Positions 1 through 10,268 of a stretch of 64,000 nucleotides of DNA are shown here, piece after piece (the first letter of the stretch is position 1; the number at the start of each line of letters is the position of its first letter). The notes under the pieces are model-generated. The model ran no database searches and was not told the DNA's origin. It saw nothing but the letters and a program-made list of their open reading frames with translations. A program made the translations under genes and the position numbers. The DNA is from Loxodes magnus. Lineage: Eukaryota; Ciliophora; Karyorelictea; Loxodida; Loxodidae. Location of the stretch: NCBI GenBank assembly GCA_946699065.1, contig CAMPDV010000131.1, forward strand, positions 620,001 through 684,000, written 5' to 3'.

Positions 1-690
1 ATTTCTAATCACTTGTTATCGCTACAGACCAAACTGAATCCGTATGTCCAGTCAAAGTACGCTTACAGTTATTAGTTTAAAAATCTCAGATTTTTATTGC
101 TGTATCGTAACTTCCCGATATAATTCATTTTTGGTCACTTGTTATGGCTACAGATCAAACTGGATCCGTATGTCCGATCAAAGTTCTCGTACAGCTTCCA
201 GTCTGAAAATCCCAAATTTTAATTGTCTTATCGTAACTTCCCGATAAAATTCATTTCTAATCACTTGTTATTATTGTAGACCAAACTGAATCCGTATGTC
301 CAGTTAAGGTAAGCTTACAGCTATTAGTTTAAAAGCTTCAGATCTTTATTGTTGTATCGTAACTTCCCGATACAATTCATTTTTAATCACTTGTTGTGGC
401 TACTGAATTAACTCAACTCGTATGTCCAGTCAAAGTACTCTTGCAGCTATTTGTTAAAAAATCTCAGATCTTTATCGTTCTATCGTAGCTTCCCGATACA
501 ATTCATTTCTGATCATTTGTCGTTGCTACCGATAAAACTGAATCCATATGTCCAATCAAAGTACTCTTACAGCTTCCAGTCTGGAAATCTCAGATCTTTA
601 TTGTTTTATCTGGAGATGCTGAGATAATTCATTTCTGGTCTCTTGTTATTACTATAGATGAAATTGAAACTGCATGTCCAGTCATTAATT
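1..690 (-). repeat. WD40 repeat array, 126-bp period, at least six units
   Basis: Six tandem units of 42 codons encode the pattern LTGH..D.V.SVAIT.DQKWIVSGS.D.TIKIWDF. The Trp of DQKW is encoded by TGA in nearly every unit. The DNA units remain very similar to each other, which suggests recent amplification or homogenisation. The array continues past the left edge of the window. Confidence 0.9.
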
Positions 691-1996
691 TGCTTTATTC
701 TAGTTGAATATTTTATATATTTGCGATGCTCGAACCGTCGAAATTGCATTTTCTTATTTCACCATTTATCATTTTGATATCTTATAATTATGAATTTCTG
801 AAATCACAACCCACAAAACATGAATCTCTCAAATCAACTTCTTTTAGTTTCACTTTACTCATATCTAAGTTAATAAACACAAAACCTAAATAATTTAGCA
901 TTTTTATCGCATTTCCTGAAGCTTAAACTATCTAATAACTCCATTTAGACACCTTTATTACCTCTAATAATTTTTAATCTATTTAACTGCTTCTTATATT
1001 CTCTAACTATTAAAAGATATCTGTCTGCTCTATTAAATTTTTGCTATTTATTATGCTTTATTTTATCCACTAAATTGTAATCTTTTATTCCCTAAACTAC
1101 TATAAGAATTGTCTTATTTCTTAACTACTCATATTTACAATTTATATGTTTTCGAAATTACCAACAGGGCTAACTTAGATTTATGGTATTCCAAGTAATT
1201 AATTTATTATTTACTTTATATATTATATTTCCAATCTATTTTAAGGTTTCTACTATCAGCATCCTCTTATTATTTATGCAAAGCTTTAAGGACATTCTTA
1301 AGGTATTTACTCTCTGTCTCCATCTTTAACTAACTTTATTACTACCGAATCAGCTGCATTTCTGTAAGGAAGTTATCTTGTTGCTATTTCCCAAAATACC
1401 ATGCCCATAGCATATATATCTGATTACTTACTGTATATAGGTTAAAGGTTCAGTAACTCTGGAGCCATTCAACGTGTAGTTCCAACTTATTAAACTGAGC
1501 TTAAAGATTTTGACTCCGTTTTTATTTTAGATAAGCCAAAATCAGTAATTTTGGCATTATAGTTAGCATCCAATAGTATATTATTACTTTTTAAGTCTCT
1601 ATGAATAATATTTAATTCATGAATATACTATAATCCCTATACTATCTATAGACATATCTTATACCTTAACTCCCATTATATCTCATCTGCACTATGCAAA
1701 AATTTATATAACGATTATTACATTAACTCCATAACCAAACTCATTGGAGAAGCACAATATCCATATAATGTTACTACATTTGGATGCCTAAGCTTTTTTA
1801 ATATCTTAAACTCTTATCAAAATTCATTAGTTGCCTCATTCGAAGCACTTTAATTTAATAACTCCTTTATAGCCACGTCAGTACTTCCTTACCATTTCCC
1901 TTTATACACAATACCAAAATTTCCACTATCAATTTGAGCAACTTATTATAAATTCTAACTTTCTATAACGAAATCTTGATCAATGCTAGATTCCAT
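1..1996 (-). CDS. TKL-type kinase / pentapeptide-like / WD40 protein, copy 1 (C-terminus beyond window)
   Basis: Reading TAA/TAG as Gln and TGA as Trp, one frame runs without interruption from ATG at 1996 to the window edge. Residues about 20-265 form a protein kinase: glycine loop GNFGIVYKG (25-33), VAIK lysine 44, alpha-C Glu 62, HRDLKSNN with catalytic Asp 134, DFG Asp 152 and RWMAPE near 175-180. All catalytic residues are present. The HRDLKSNN and RWMAPE signatures fit the tyrosine-kinase-like (TKL) group. A helical Gln-rich linker follows, then about 55 residues resembling pentapeptide repeats ([18 protein letters not shown]). From about residue 435 come WD40 repeats with an exact 126-bp period; LTGH-type starts lie near 671, 545, 419, 293, 167 and 41. 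The likely role is cytosolic signalling with a beta-propeller as binding surface; the substrate is unknown. A near-identical copy lies at 37,823-39,754. Confidence 0.88.
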
Positions 1997-1999
1997 TTA

Positions 2000-3120
2000 T
2001 AAGTAATAATTTACATAAATAAAATTTATAAAAAATACAAATAATTGGAAATTAAAAGTTAAAGCTTTATTTTCTAAAATAACTTCTATCATTTGGTCAA
2101 AGCGAAGGAATATTGTACCTAAAAAACAGTACTGTAGAAATATGCGTATAAGCAAACTTCTTCATTAATATTAATGATTAAACGACCTAGACCGATCTTC
2201 TATTTTAAGAAATCTAAATTTAGCAAACTTTATTTGAAAATTAATAATCATAAGTGAATTTTTTAATTGAAGGATTTGCCAATTAAAAATAAATTCAGTC
2301 TTAATTTAAAGTTTTAAATAAATCAGAATAATATGAAATGCACCCAAAATTTAAATTTTACTTAATCTGAAGAAAAAATTTAAAGCATACTTAGTAAAAA
2401 AATGCCATGAATCTCTAAATAAAGGGATATTACTGAATTTAATTTGTTAAACTTTAAATTTTAAAATAAAGAATTATTAAATAAATTCTATATAATCAAA
2501 GCTAAAATTTAATACTATAAGAACAAAATTTTATCCTGAGTAAAGAACTTGATAAAAATGATTAACAATGATCAGAATAGAGTTTGCAATTTTAAGAAAA
2601 TTATAACAAAAATATTTGGATATTCATAATCTACATTTCTATGCTTTTTTTTGGGTTTAAAATCTTTTTGGCTTAATTTGCTATTTCTTGATTTTTACTA
2701 TTTAGAAATATTTATTATTTTATTTCTCTGCTATTTTTCTTTCTGCATTTTATATTTTTCTTTTAAATATTTATTTTAGTTTTAATATCTAACCATTTTT
2801 TCTATTAAATAAATTTATTTATTTTATGTTAAAATTTATTTTTTTATTTTTTCTCAGCATTTATTAGTATTTTTAAGATTTTTTAACATCTTGCCTCCCC
2901 TTAATTCTCATACTATTGAACGTTGAAATATGAACTAGATTTATAATAAATTCGAATTATTCTTTTAGGTTTTGCTTGTCAATTAATTAGTTAAGAATTA
3001 ATATATTCCTCTATATTCTTCTTTATAGGCTTCTTTCTAATTTCTTATTTTAAATTTTTTAAGTTATAACTAAGTTTAAATTATTAGAGTTTTTCATTTT
3101 ATTAGATAATTTATTATTAA
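2000..3120. other. AT-rich 5' flank of the kinase gene, no gene seen
   Basis: The region upstream of the minus-strand kinase ATG is dominated by A- and T-runs. I see no frame with protein-like composition in either direction. The same sequence is present in copy 2 (39,760-40,880). Confidence 0.6.
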
Positions 3121-3121
3121 A

Positions 3122-3545
3122 AAAATTTGGATGAAGGCTGCGGTCAAGAGAACTAGTAGGTAATCTGGTTCAGTGTATACTGCATTGTGAGTAATCTCAC
3201 ACTAGATGCCTCAACAGGAAAAGATGGACAAGCTCGAAAGAGACAAGCCTAACTTGCACGAGGGTTCTCGCTAGTAGCATGAAAGTTTGGCTGATGAACC
3301 TATTGATGACTTAATAACTAATCTTATCTGTAACCTATTCAAGAAAACTTGAACATTGATTCAAGATTCGAGAATAACCTTTAATAAGTAGATTTCTTAT
3401 TTGACGAAGCTGACATGACTCATTACTACTAGAATTTAAACAAGAAGTATGAAAAATTTTTTCTTAATATAAATATTAATATTGAAAGAGATGAACACAA
3501 ACGAGGTACTACGCACTCTATAATAATCTTTATTTATTTATTGTT
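3122..3545 (+). mobile_element. SINE-like or truncated LINE element with LINE-A tail, copy 1
   Basis: A GC-richer island stands out from the AT-rich background. It holds a short hairpin (GTGAG loop CTCAC near 3,187-3,200) and a frame from ATG 3,206 starting MPQQEKMDKLERDKP. It ends in ACGAGGTACTACGCACTCT (3,501-3,519) followed by a TTTA-type tail. The end closely matches the 3' terminus of LINE family A (14,309-14,353). I infer a non-autonomous element using the LINE-A 3' end, or a 5'-truncated relative of LINE A. No target-site duplication was identified. Confidence 0.55.
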
Positions 3546-6500
3546 ATACTGATTTTGTTATATTAAAGTTTTATTTTAAATATAATTGGTTTCTTTGCTT
3601 AAAAATGTTATTTCCTCCTATCTATTTATAAGATTAAGAATTTAATTCTTAAATTTATCAAACTCTTACTTAATAATAGGTAAATTTTTAAAATATTAAT
3701 TTTTTTTCAATTTTTGCAAGATATATTTCCTTTAATTTAAATTATTATAATAATTTTTAGTTAAATAAATTATTTTTAGTTCTTTGTATATCTCTATGAA
3801 ATTTTCTTCTGATCTTATTAATTTTTCTTCTACCTCTTTTGTTTCCTCTATTTTCTCTTACTCATTTATTTTTCTTGTTATACTCTATTCTTTTTATTTT
3901 AACTATTGCTTAATTTGAGATTTAAATTATAAATATCTAGACAATTTTATTTAATAATTAGCATAATTTTTCAATTTCTTATATGAAGATATCTATTTAG
4001 CATACCAGTTTGATGTTATTCACTCACATTCAATCTAAATAGAATTCAAATTAGCTGCTAATTATTAATATCAACCAGTATGCTCTTTTTTAAGTTTTTT
4101 TATGCTTAATTTTCTTAATTAAAACGCCTCAAATCTAGATTTTAAATTTCTTTAGCATTTTTATATTTTAAAGCTAAAATGAATTCTTTAATCTATCTAT
4201 AAAAATTAATAGTTAAGCAAACTAAGATAAAGTAGGCTTAAAATCAAGTAGAAAGATAGCATTAAAAAGATAAATAAGATATAAATGAAATTATCTACCA
4301 GAGTCAGAATTTACTTAGCTAAATATTCTCTTAGTAATCAATTACTTAGAGTTATAAAGTTAGGAAATTAAAATCATAAATAGCTATTAGAATTATAAAA
4401 GTAGGCTTATATACAAAATTTAGAATTATAGTAAACTTTTATAGAGAATAGTAAGATAAAGTAATATCCTAAAAGCAATGGAGAAAAAAGAAAAATTAAG
4501 AAATAGAGTTAATTGAAACTAACAAAGCTAAGATGTATAGATACTAAGTTAATTCTAATTCATAAACTAAAGTAGGATGTAGTAAGATTAAGCAAAAATA
4601 TCTAAATTTACAAATGCATTCAAATATTATATCCTAACACTATAAAATCTAAAATACATCTTTTTAATTTAAAAAATATAGGGAAACTAAATTTAAGTTT
4701 AAACTAGTTATATTTAAAAACTGACAAATAAAAGGGATTTATTTTTATTTTACCTAAAACCTTAAAATCTATTAACACTTTGAATTATAAAAAATGTACA
4801 GATTATATTAAACTTAATGATATTAAAAGAAATATGAAAAATAATAACTCTACTAATAAATAAATTATTCATATTAAATCAATATAAAGTATTATAGCTT
4901 TTTCATAACTTTAAACAGTTTATAAATAATCTACTCTTTTAGTTGTAGAAGAAAAAATTGTCTTCAAATTGTAAAAATTAAAGCTTTTTATTTACATAGG
5001 CAATTGTCATTATCTTTTCAAAGAAATAATAATTTAGATTGAAAAATAGTTAAAAATGTATTTAAATAAATTTCTTAAATAAAGATATATCATTAAAGAA
5101 ATTAAATTTTCTAATCTTTTACAAGTGATGGACTTGCTTAGACTTGAAAGTTTTATTACATTTTAGTAAACTCAAAATACTTAAATTTCAATTAAGATTT
5201 TTGTATGAAATAACTTTTAATTAAGGCAAAAAAGTAAATTTTTAGGTTGCTACTCTCTTTTTTATTTAGGAGATATAAAATATTTATTATTTTAGTTCTT
5301 TATTAATTTTATATTTATTCCTATGACAAATGATTTATATTTATTTGTTTTAATTTTTTAGTATCTATGCTTATCTTTACATTTAGCTTAAGATAAATTA
5401 GTACTCTTTAAATAAGTTAGTTAGCAAACAAAAAAACCTAATGAAAAATCATATTTACATTGTAAAAAATAACTTTAAATTTAAGTTCTTTAAAAGGTTC
5501 CCATCCAATTTAAAGACTTTGAAAAATATAATCAATTTTCAATAAGAAATATTAACAAAAATATTAAACTGAATTGGTTAAAGAATAATAAACAATACTG
5601 AGAATTATCAAAGATTTAATAGAACTTTAAATAATCTTTAAATGTATTCCATTTATTTTTGGGTATATATTTATCTTAATATAAAATGCTTTAATACTTA
5701 TTTATTTTAAGTTTTGAGTTTTTCTTATCTTAATTACATTTCTTATATTTTTAGGTATTATTAAATAAAATTATTTTATAGCTTTTTTAATATTAGTTTG
5801 CCTCTCCAAAATATATCTGAAATTTATTCAGATAAACTTTTAAAGAAAATAATTTAGTTAAATTAAATTCCTTAATCTTAAATTATAATTGAACAACTAA
5901 ATAAATCTATGATGAATGATGTTTCGCTCTATTAAATTATAGTAAATAAATTGGATAAAAGAATAAATATTCTACTATTAATTAAGGTAGTGCAATTATT
6001 TAAATTTGCTTCTACTAGTTAGAGTTTTCTTATAAAATTAAGATATATTTATTATTTTACTAAACTCATTAAAAATATCTTCAAGTGTAAATATAAAATT
6101 TTAGAAATAATCTGAATTCAGTGCTTGCAATTTATCATAATTTTTTTCATAAGCAAAATATTTAACCCAAGCTAGCACTTACCTCGAACTAATTATTAAA
6201 TTTCATGCTAGAGTAAAAATTTATTTTTTGAATACTTGTTTAATAAAATTTTAAGTGAATATTTGTGATTTTATTTATTGAAATAATAAAATACAAGCAA
6301 TTGATATTATATAAAAGAATAGCTAAATCTAATAAAAAATTTAATGTTATTTCAATTTGTTATACATTTATACTTGTTGCCTTTCACTTAATCTAATATG
6401 TACAACTATTATATTCTCATTTACATTTAAAAATCAAATCCTTGTTTTAAAAAACTTTCTATCATTTTCTTAGCTGCATGAACTTCTAATACATGCATGA

Positions 6501-8128
6501 TTTCTAGTTTAATGGAAATATCTGCTTTGCCTGAATTTAATATACCTTCTTTTATTTACTTTTGCATTTTAATTATTTTAGTTGATATGCTTATTTAAAA
6601 TTTATCTGTTTAGTTATAAATTTAAATATACTTAGAATCAACTTGTAGTTTCTATAGCTAAGATTTAAAATGCTTACTTCGCAAGAATTCCTAATATTTC
6701 CACTCAGCTTAATGACTAAATAATTAATGATTATTTTAGTTTGTTCATGTTTTGCTAAAATGCAAAGAACAGCCCTTTGCATTTTTAAATTTAGAACTTT
6801 CAAATCTTAAAGCGCCAAGACTGAAATATTTCAAATGAGTTTGCTTTGAAAGAGGCGTTCACTCTATAAAACTAAATCAAGCTTAGAAAGTTATTACAAC
6901 TGCCATATTCTAAGTTATTCAATCTTGACATTTTGATCCAATTCTGAGGAAAGAACTACTAGGAAGCTTAATTTATTTTTTTATAAAGATAAGACAAAAA
7001 AATAAATTTATACTATGATTATAAAATAAAATATTTACATTAGAAAGTATTTTAAATTATATTGCTTTATATAAACATTCTGAGTATTTAGTAATTATTA
7101 AACTTATACAATCAAATTTTATGTTTCTAGCTCTTCACTCTTTAATTTTATTATTTTTAGGAAATATTTTCTAATAATTTCTTTCCTTGCAGAATAAGAT
7201 AATAAAGTTTTTTTAGACTAAATCATTTCCCCTGATTAAAATAATGTTTAATCTTCCTTAATCATTTTTCTAAAAAATATAAAATTTATCGAAAGGACTA
7301 TTAAGGTAAATAAAGCAATTTAAAATTATTAAATTTGGAAAGATCTTTGAAAATACAACTAAGTTTAAGAAAATTAATTAAATATATTAATTATTTAGAT
7401 AAGTATATCCTAAAATCTCTATTCTAAAGAACTGTTTTTTTTGTTTTTTTATTTCATAAAATATTAAAGAATATGCTTCTTTTCTTAATTTAATAAATTT
7501 AATTAAAATTAACTTTTTTTATATAATTTTCTTATTTCTTTAAGCCTTTCTTTTCTCGATTATTTTATTTGAATTAAAAAAATTTAAATTTATTTATTCT
7601 ACTCTAGTAAGTGCTAGCAAATTTAAAATATTAGACTCTTCATTTAAAGATATTTATTTATATTTAAATTTTTAAACTTTTCTAGTATCATACTAAAAGT
7701 TAATTTTATGACTTTTGGTTTATTTATAATGATAGACATCATTTAATTTTAATCTTAATAATTTTTTATCTTTTCTTCTAATTTAATTCAAGCAACTTTT
7801 TCTTTAAATTTCTTCATTTCATTTCCTCTTAAGTTATATCATTTCTTTTGCGATTTAAATTAGTTTTAGATAAAATAGTAATAGAAATTTAGAATTTAAC
7901 TTAAGAGGTTTATTTCATTTATTAAATATCTTAAAAAGTATAAAATATTATACTGATGATTTGTAATAAAATTTTATAAGAAAACACAAATTAAATTGAA
8001 ATTTTCTTAAATTTTGCTTTACATTTCAATCTTTATTTTAGTAAATTATAACCTAAAATACTTTTTCGTTTATTTCATCTTTTATTCAAAAAGAATATTA
8101 AATTAAAGCACTTTTAAATTAATTTACG
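3546..8128. other. AT-rich spacer within the duplication
   Basis: No clear gene was found. The most protein-like stretch is on the minus strand at about 6,420-6,800, where two different frames read as plausible protein. One includes KMQRAVLCILAKHEQ and the other KADISIKLEIMHVLEV. A frameshift between them suggests a decayed gene. The same feature occurs in copy 2 at about 44,190-44,570. Confidence 0.4.
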
Positions 8129-8960
8129 TGATATCACCTTTATTTGGTTAATTACAAATCAGAAGTTTAATGTTAAATAAAAGAGACTTCATGATTGCTT
8201 GGATCTTGTTTATCATTCGTTCTAAGGATTTTTCATTTATTTTTCTGAGAGCTTCTGATAAATCGATTCCCATTCATTTCTTATTAAATTTGTTAATTGC
8301 ATGGTATATGTTTGGAGCTTCTTTGTTTAGCTGGACTATTTTTTGTGTATAGTTTACCTTCTTGATTGCAATAAATCCTGAAAATATTTTCCCATTAGTT
8401 TTCTACTGATTTCTTTTATTTTAATTAGAATTGGAAGCAGCTTCTAACTTTGTGCCCTGGTTGCTTGCAGTATCAACATCTCATTATTTTCCAATAGGGA
8501 ATATATTTTGTTGTAGACTGTTGCTCTACATCTATCGGATCATTCATCTACATTTTTTGCAATAAAATACTTTCAGTTAACTCTGCAAATTGATTAAATT
8601 TTGTTTCTAATTATTCTATCCTGATAATTCCTAACTATTTATTTTCAATTTTTTTCTTATGAATTAATCATTAGGATCAATTTTTCTTTCGAGTTCTTGT
8701 ACAGTTCTTAAGAGTTTAAAATTTTCTAATTGTATGAGTTGGAGTTCTTAAATTATTTTTTATTAATCATAACTTGACTAAGATGATTCCTTTTGAAAAG
8801 AGATTTTTTACAAGTAATTTTCCATTTTATTATTATATTAGATATTAAAAAATGGTTAGCTTCAAGAAGGGTTTTTATACCACCTTCTCAGAGTAGCAGA
8901 GAAAACCTGAAGCACTTTCTTTTACCACGTCTTTGCTTTAATTATTCCAACCTTCTTTAT
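8129..8960 (-). mobile_element. Gag-only element E4 (coiled coil plus zinc knuckle)
   Basis: Read on the minus strand with the altered code, the element starts near ATG 8,793 (MENYLQKISF). It continues through a Gln/Leu-rich coiled coil (frame IEQLETKFNQFAELTE) and reaches a CX2CX4HX4C zinc knuckle, CWYCKQPGHKVRSC, at 8,437-8,478. Downstream is a basic tail. There is no endonuclease or reverse transcriptase. The 3' end reads GGTGATATCA (plus strand TGATATCACC, 8,129-8,138), the same as the LINE-C fragment at 36,346-36,355. At least one frame change lies between ATG and knuckle, so this copy may be defective. The 5' boundary toward LINE A is approximate. Confidence 0.6.
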
Positions 8961-9123
8961 TATGCATGGAAACCAGACTAATAATGCAAGACCTCAGACT
9001 ACGCAGGACCAAACTAACTACCGAACGAACACGAAATAATAGAACGAATAATAGAAAAAAAATAGCAATATACCCATGATTGGTTGAACTGTACTAAAAG
9101 GAGGAGCACAAAATAAGAAAGGA

Positions 9124-10268
9124 ATGTGGCAAAAAAAGTAAGCAACCTAAGTAATAATTTAACAAAATAATGAACAACTCATTTCACCCAACGTCCTTGA
9201 AGAATAAATGTAAAGGGTCTACTAAAATGCCTATGATGATTTATCAGAAATGGTGGTCGCAATTTACTTTAACCATTACTTGGAAAACACTGATTTAGTA
9301 GAGAAAAAGGCCAAAGACTAAGAAGTTATACAAGTGTTTAGAAATCAAATATGGAAGGATTACGGACAAGCAGTGGCTAAGTTCATAGTGAAATAAAACG
9401 GAATTGTATACGTGGTATTTAACAATGAAGAAAGATACTAATATTTCACTTAATTCAGGGAATGAACGTTCAAAGGAGTTAGAATTCCTATCTAAGCTAT
9501 AAATTAATTGGAATATTTTGACATTCATAACTACCCAATTTAATTCATAATTAACGAATACTCAAATATGAAGGAAGTAATGGAAATAATAAGATAATAT
9601 GGAAAATCAAGAGGAGAGATATAGCATACATATCCAAACATAACAATGCTAACAGGGAGCAGTGTAGTCTACCTAGATTTAAAGGATGTAGACGAAGCAA
9701 AGAGGATACCAGAAGTAATAGATTTGAATGGAAACAAAATGAGAATATAACACCCAGTAAATTTTATCTGCTGCCTATGTAAAGTGAAAGGGCACACAGA
9801 CTAGCAATGCAGAAGGGTAGAAGCAGCAAAAAGGAAAAAGCTACATACAAGAGAATTAGAGATGCTTGAAGGAGAAGTTATTTTAACAATAAACAAACCA
9901 GATTTTGAAGCAAATCAAGCAAATAAGAGGATAATTGGAGAAGAAGAATAAACGATTATAGAGGAATCAAGGGAAGAAGAGAAAGAAATAAAATGAGGAG
10001 AATAGAAAAATAATTAAAACAACTAAACAATTAAATAATAAAAAGTTTTTTATGCTAAAAGAATAAATAAAATTATTTTTCATCAAAATGGAATTGGACA
10101 TATGTAAGACAGAGGAATAGAGAAATGTTCAAATAATTAAATAAAATAGAAAACAATCAACTAAATAATAAGATAAACCATAAAGCAAATCAGAGAAAAG
10201 GATATTATAGGTGATGGTAAAAACGCTAAACCCTAACAAAAGAAATAAGAAATAAACAAAATAGTATA
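9124..10268 (+). CDS. LINE-A ORF1, gag-like RNA-binding protein with zinc knuckle
   Basis: The open frame contains ATG 9,124 but could begin upstream near 8,960 in an Asn/Gln/Thr-rich leader. A folded N-terminal part (YDDLSEMVVAIYFNHYLENT onward) precedes a CX2CX4HX4C knuckle at 9,769-9,810 (CCLCKVKGHTDQQC). A Lys- and Glu-rich tail follows. In non-LTR elements such ORF1 proteins bind the element RNA and form the ribonucleoprotein. The matching knuckle in the second copy is CNQCKKKGHMDTQC (34,204-34,245), so the motif is conserved in the family. The true stop is uncertain because all three stop codons can be sense; I end it where the ORF2 frame starts. Confidence 0.75.

Larger units (their letters stand above)
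1..8128. repeat. Segmental duplication, copy 1
   Basis: The sequence is nearly identical, in the same orientation, to about 37,840-46,769. Landmarks give an offset of 37,758 near the kinase and 37,769 by position 6,600; the drift reflects small indels. Similarity ends at about 8,118-8,128, directly beside the 3' end of a minus-strand gag element. Copy 2 differs mainly by scattered substitutions, a few short indels and one 853-bp insertion whose empty site here is 7,724-7,739. Confidence 0.93.

Noticed and set aside
1..690. CRISPR-like regular 126-bp repetition
   Set aside because: The whole period is coding and translates to WD40 units; there are no short repeats with unique spacers.
8170..8352. 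Short hydrophobic plus-strand frame
   Set aside because: It is antisense to the gag frame of E4.
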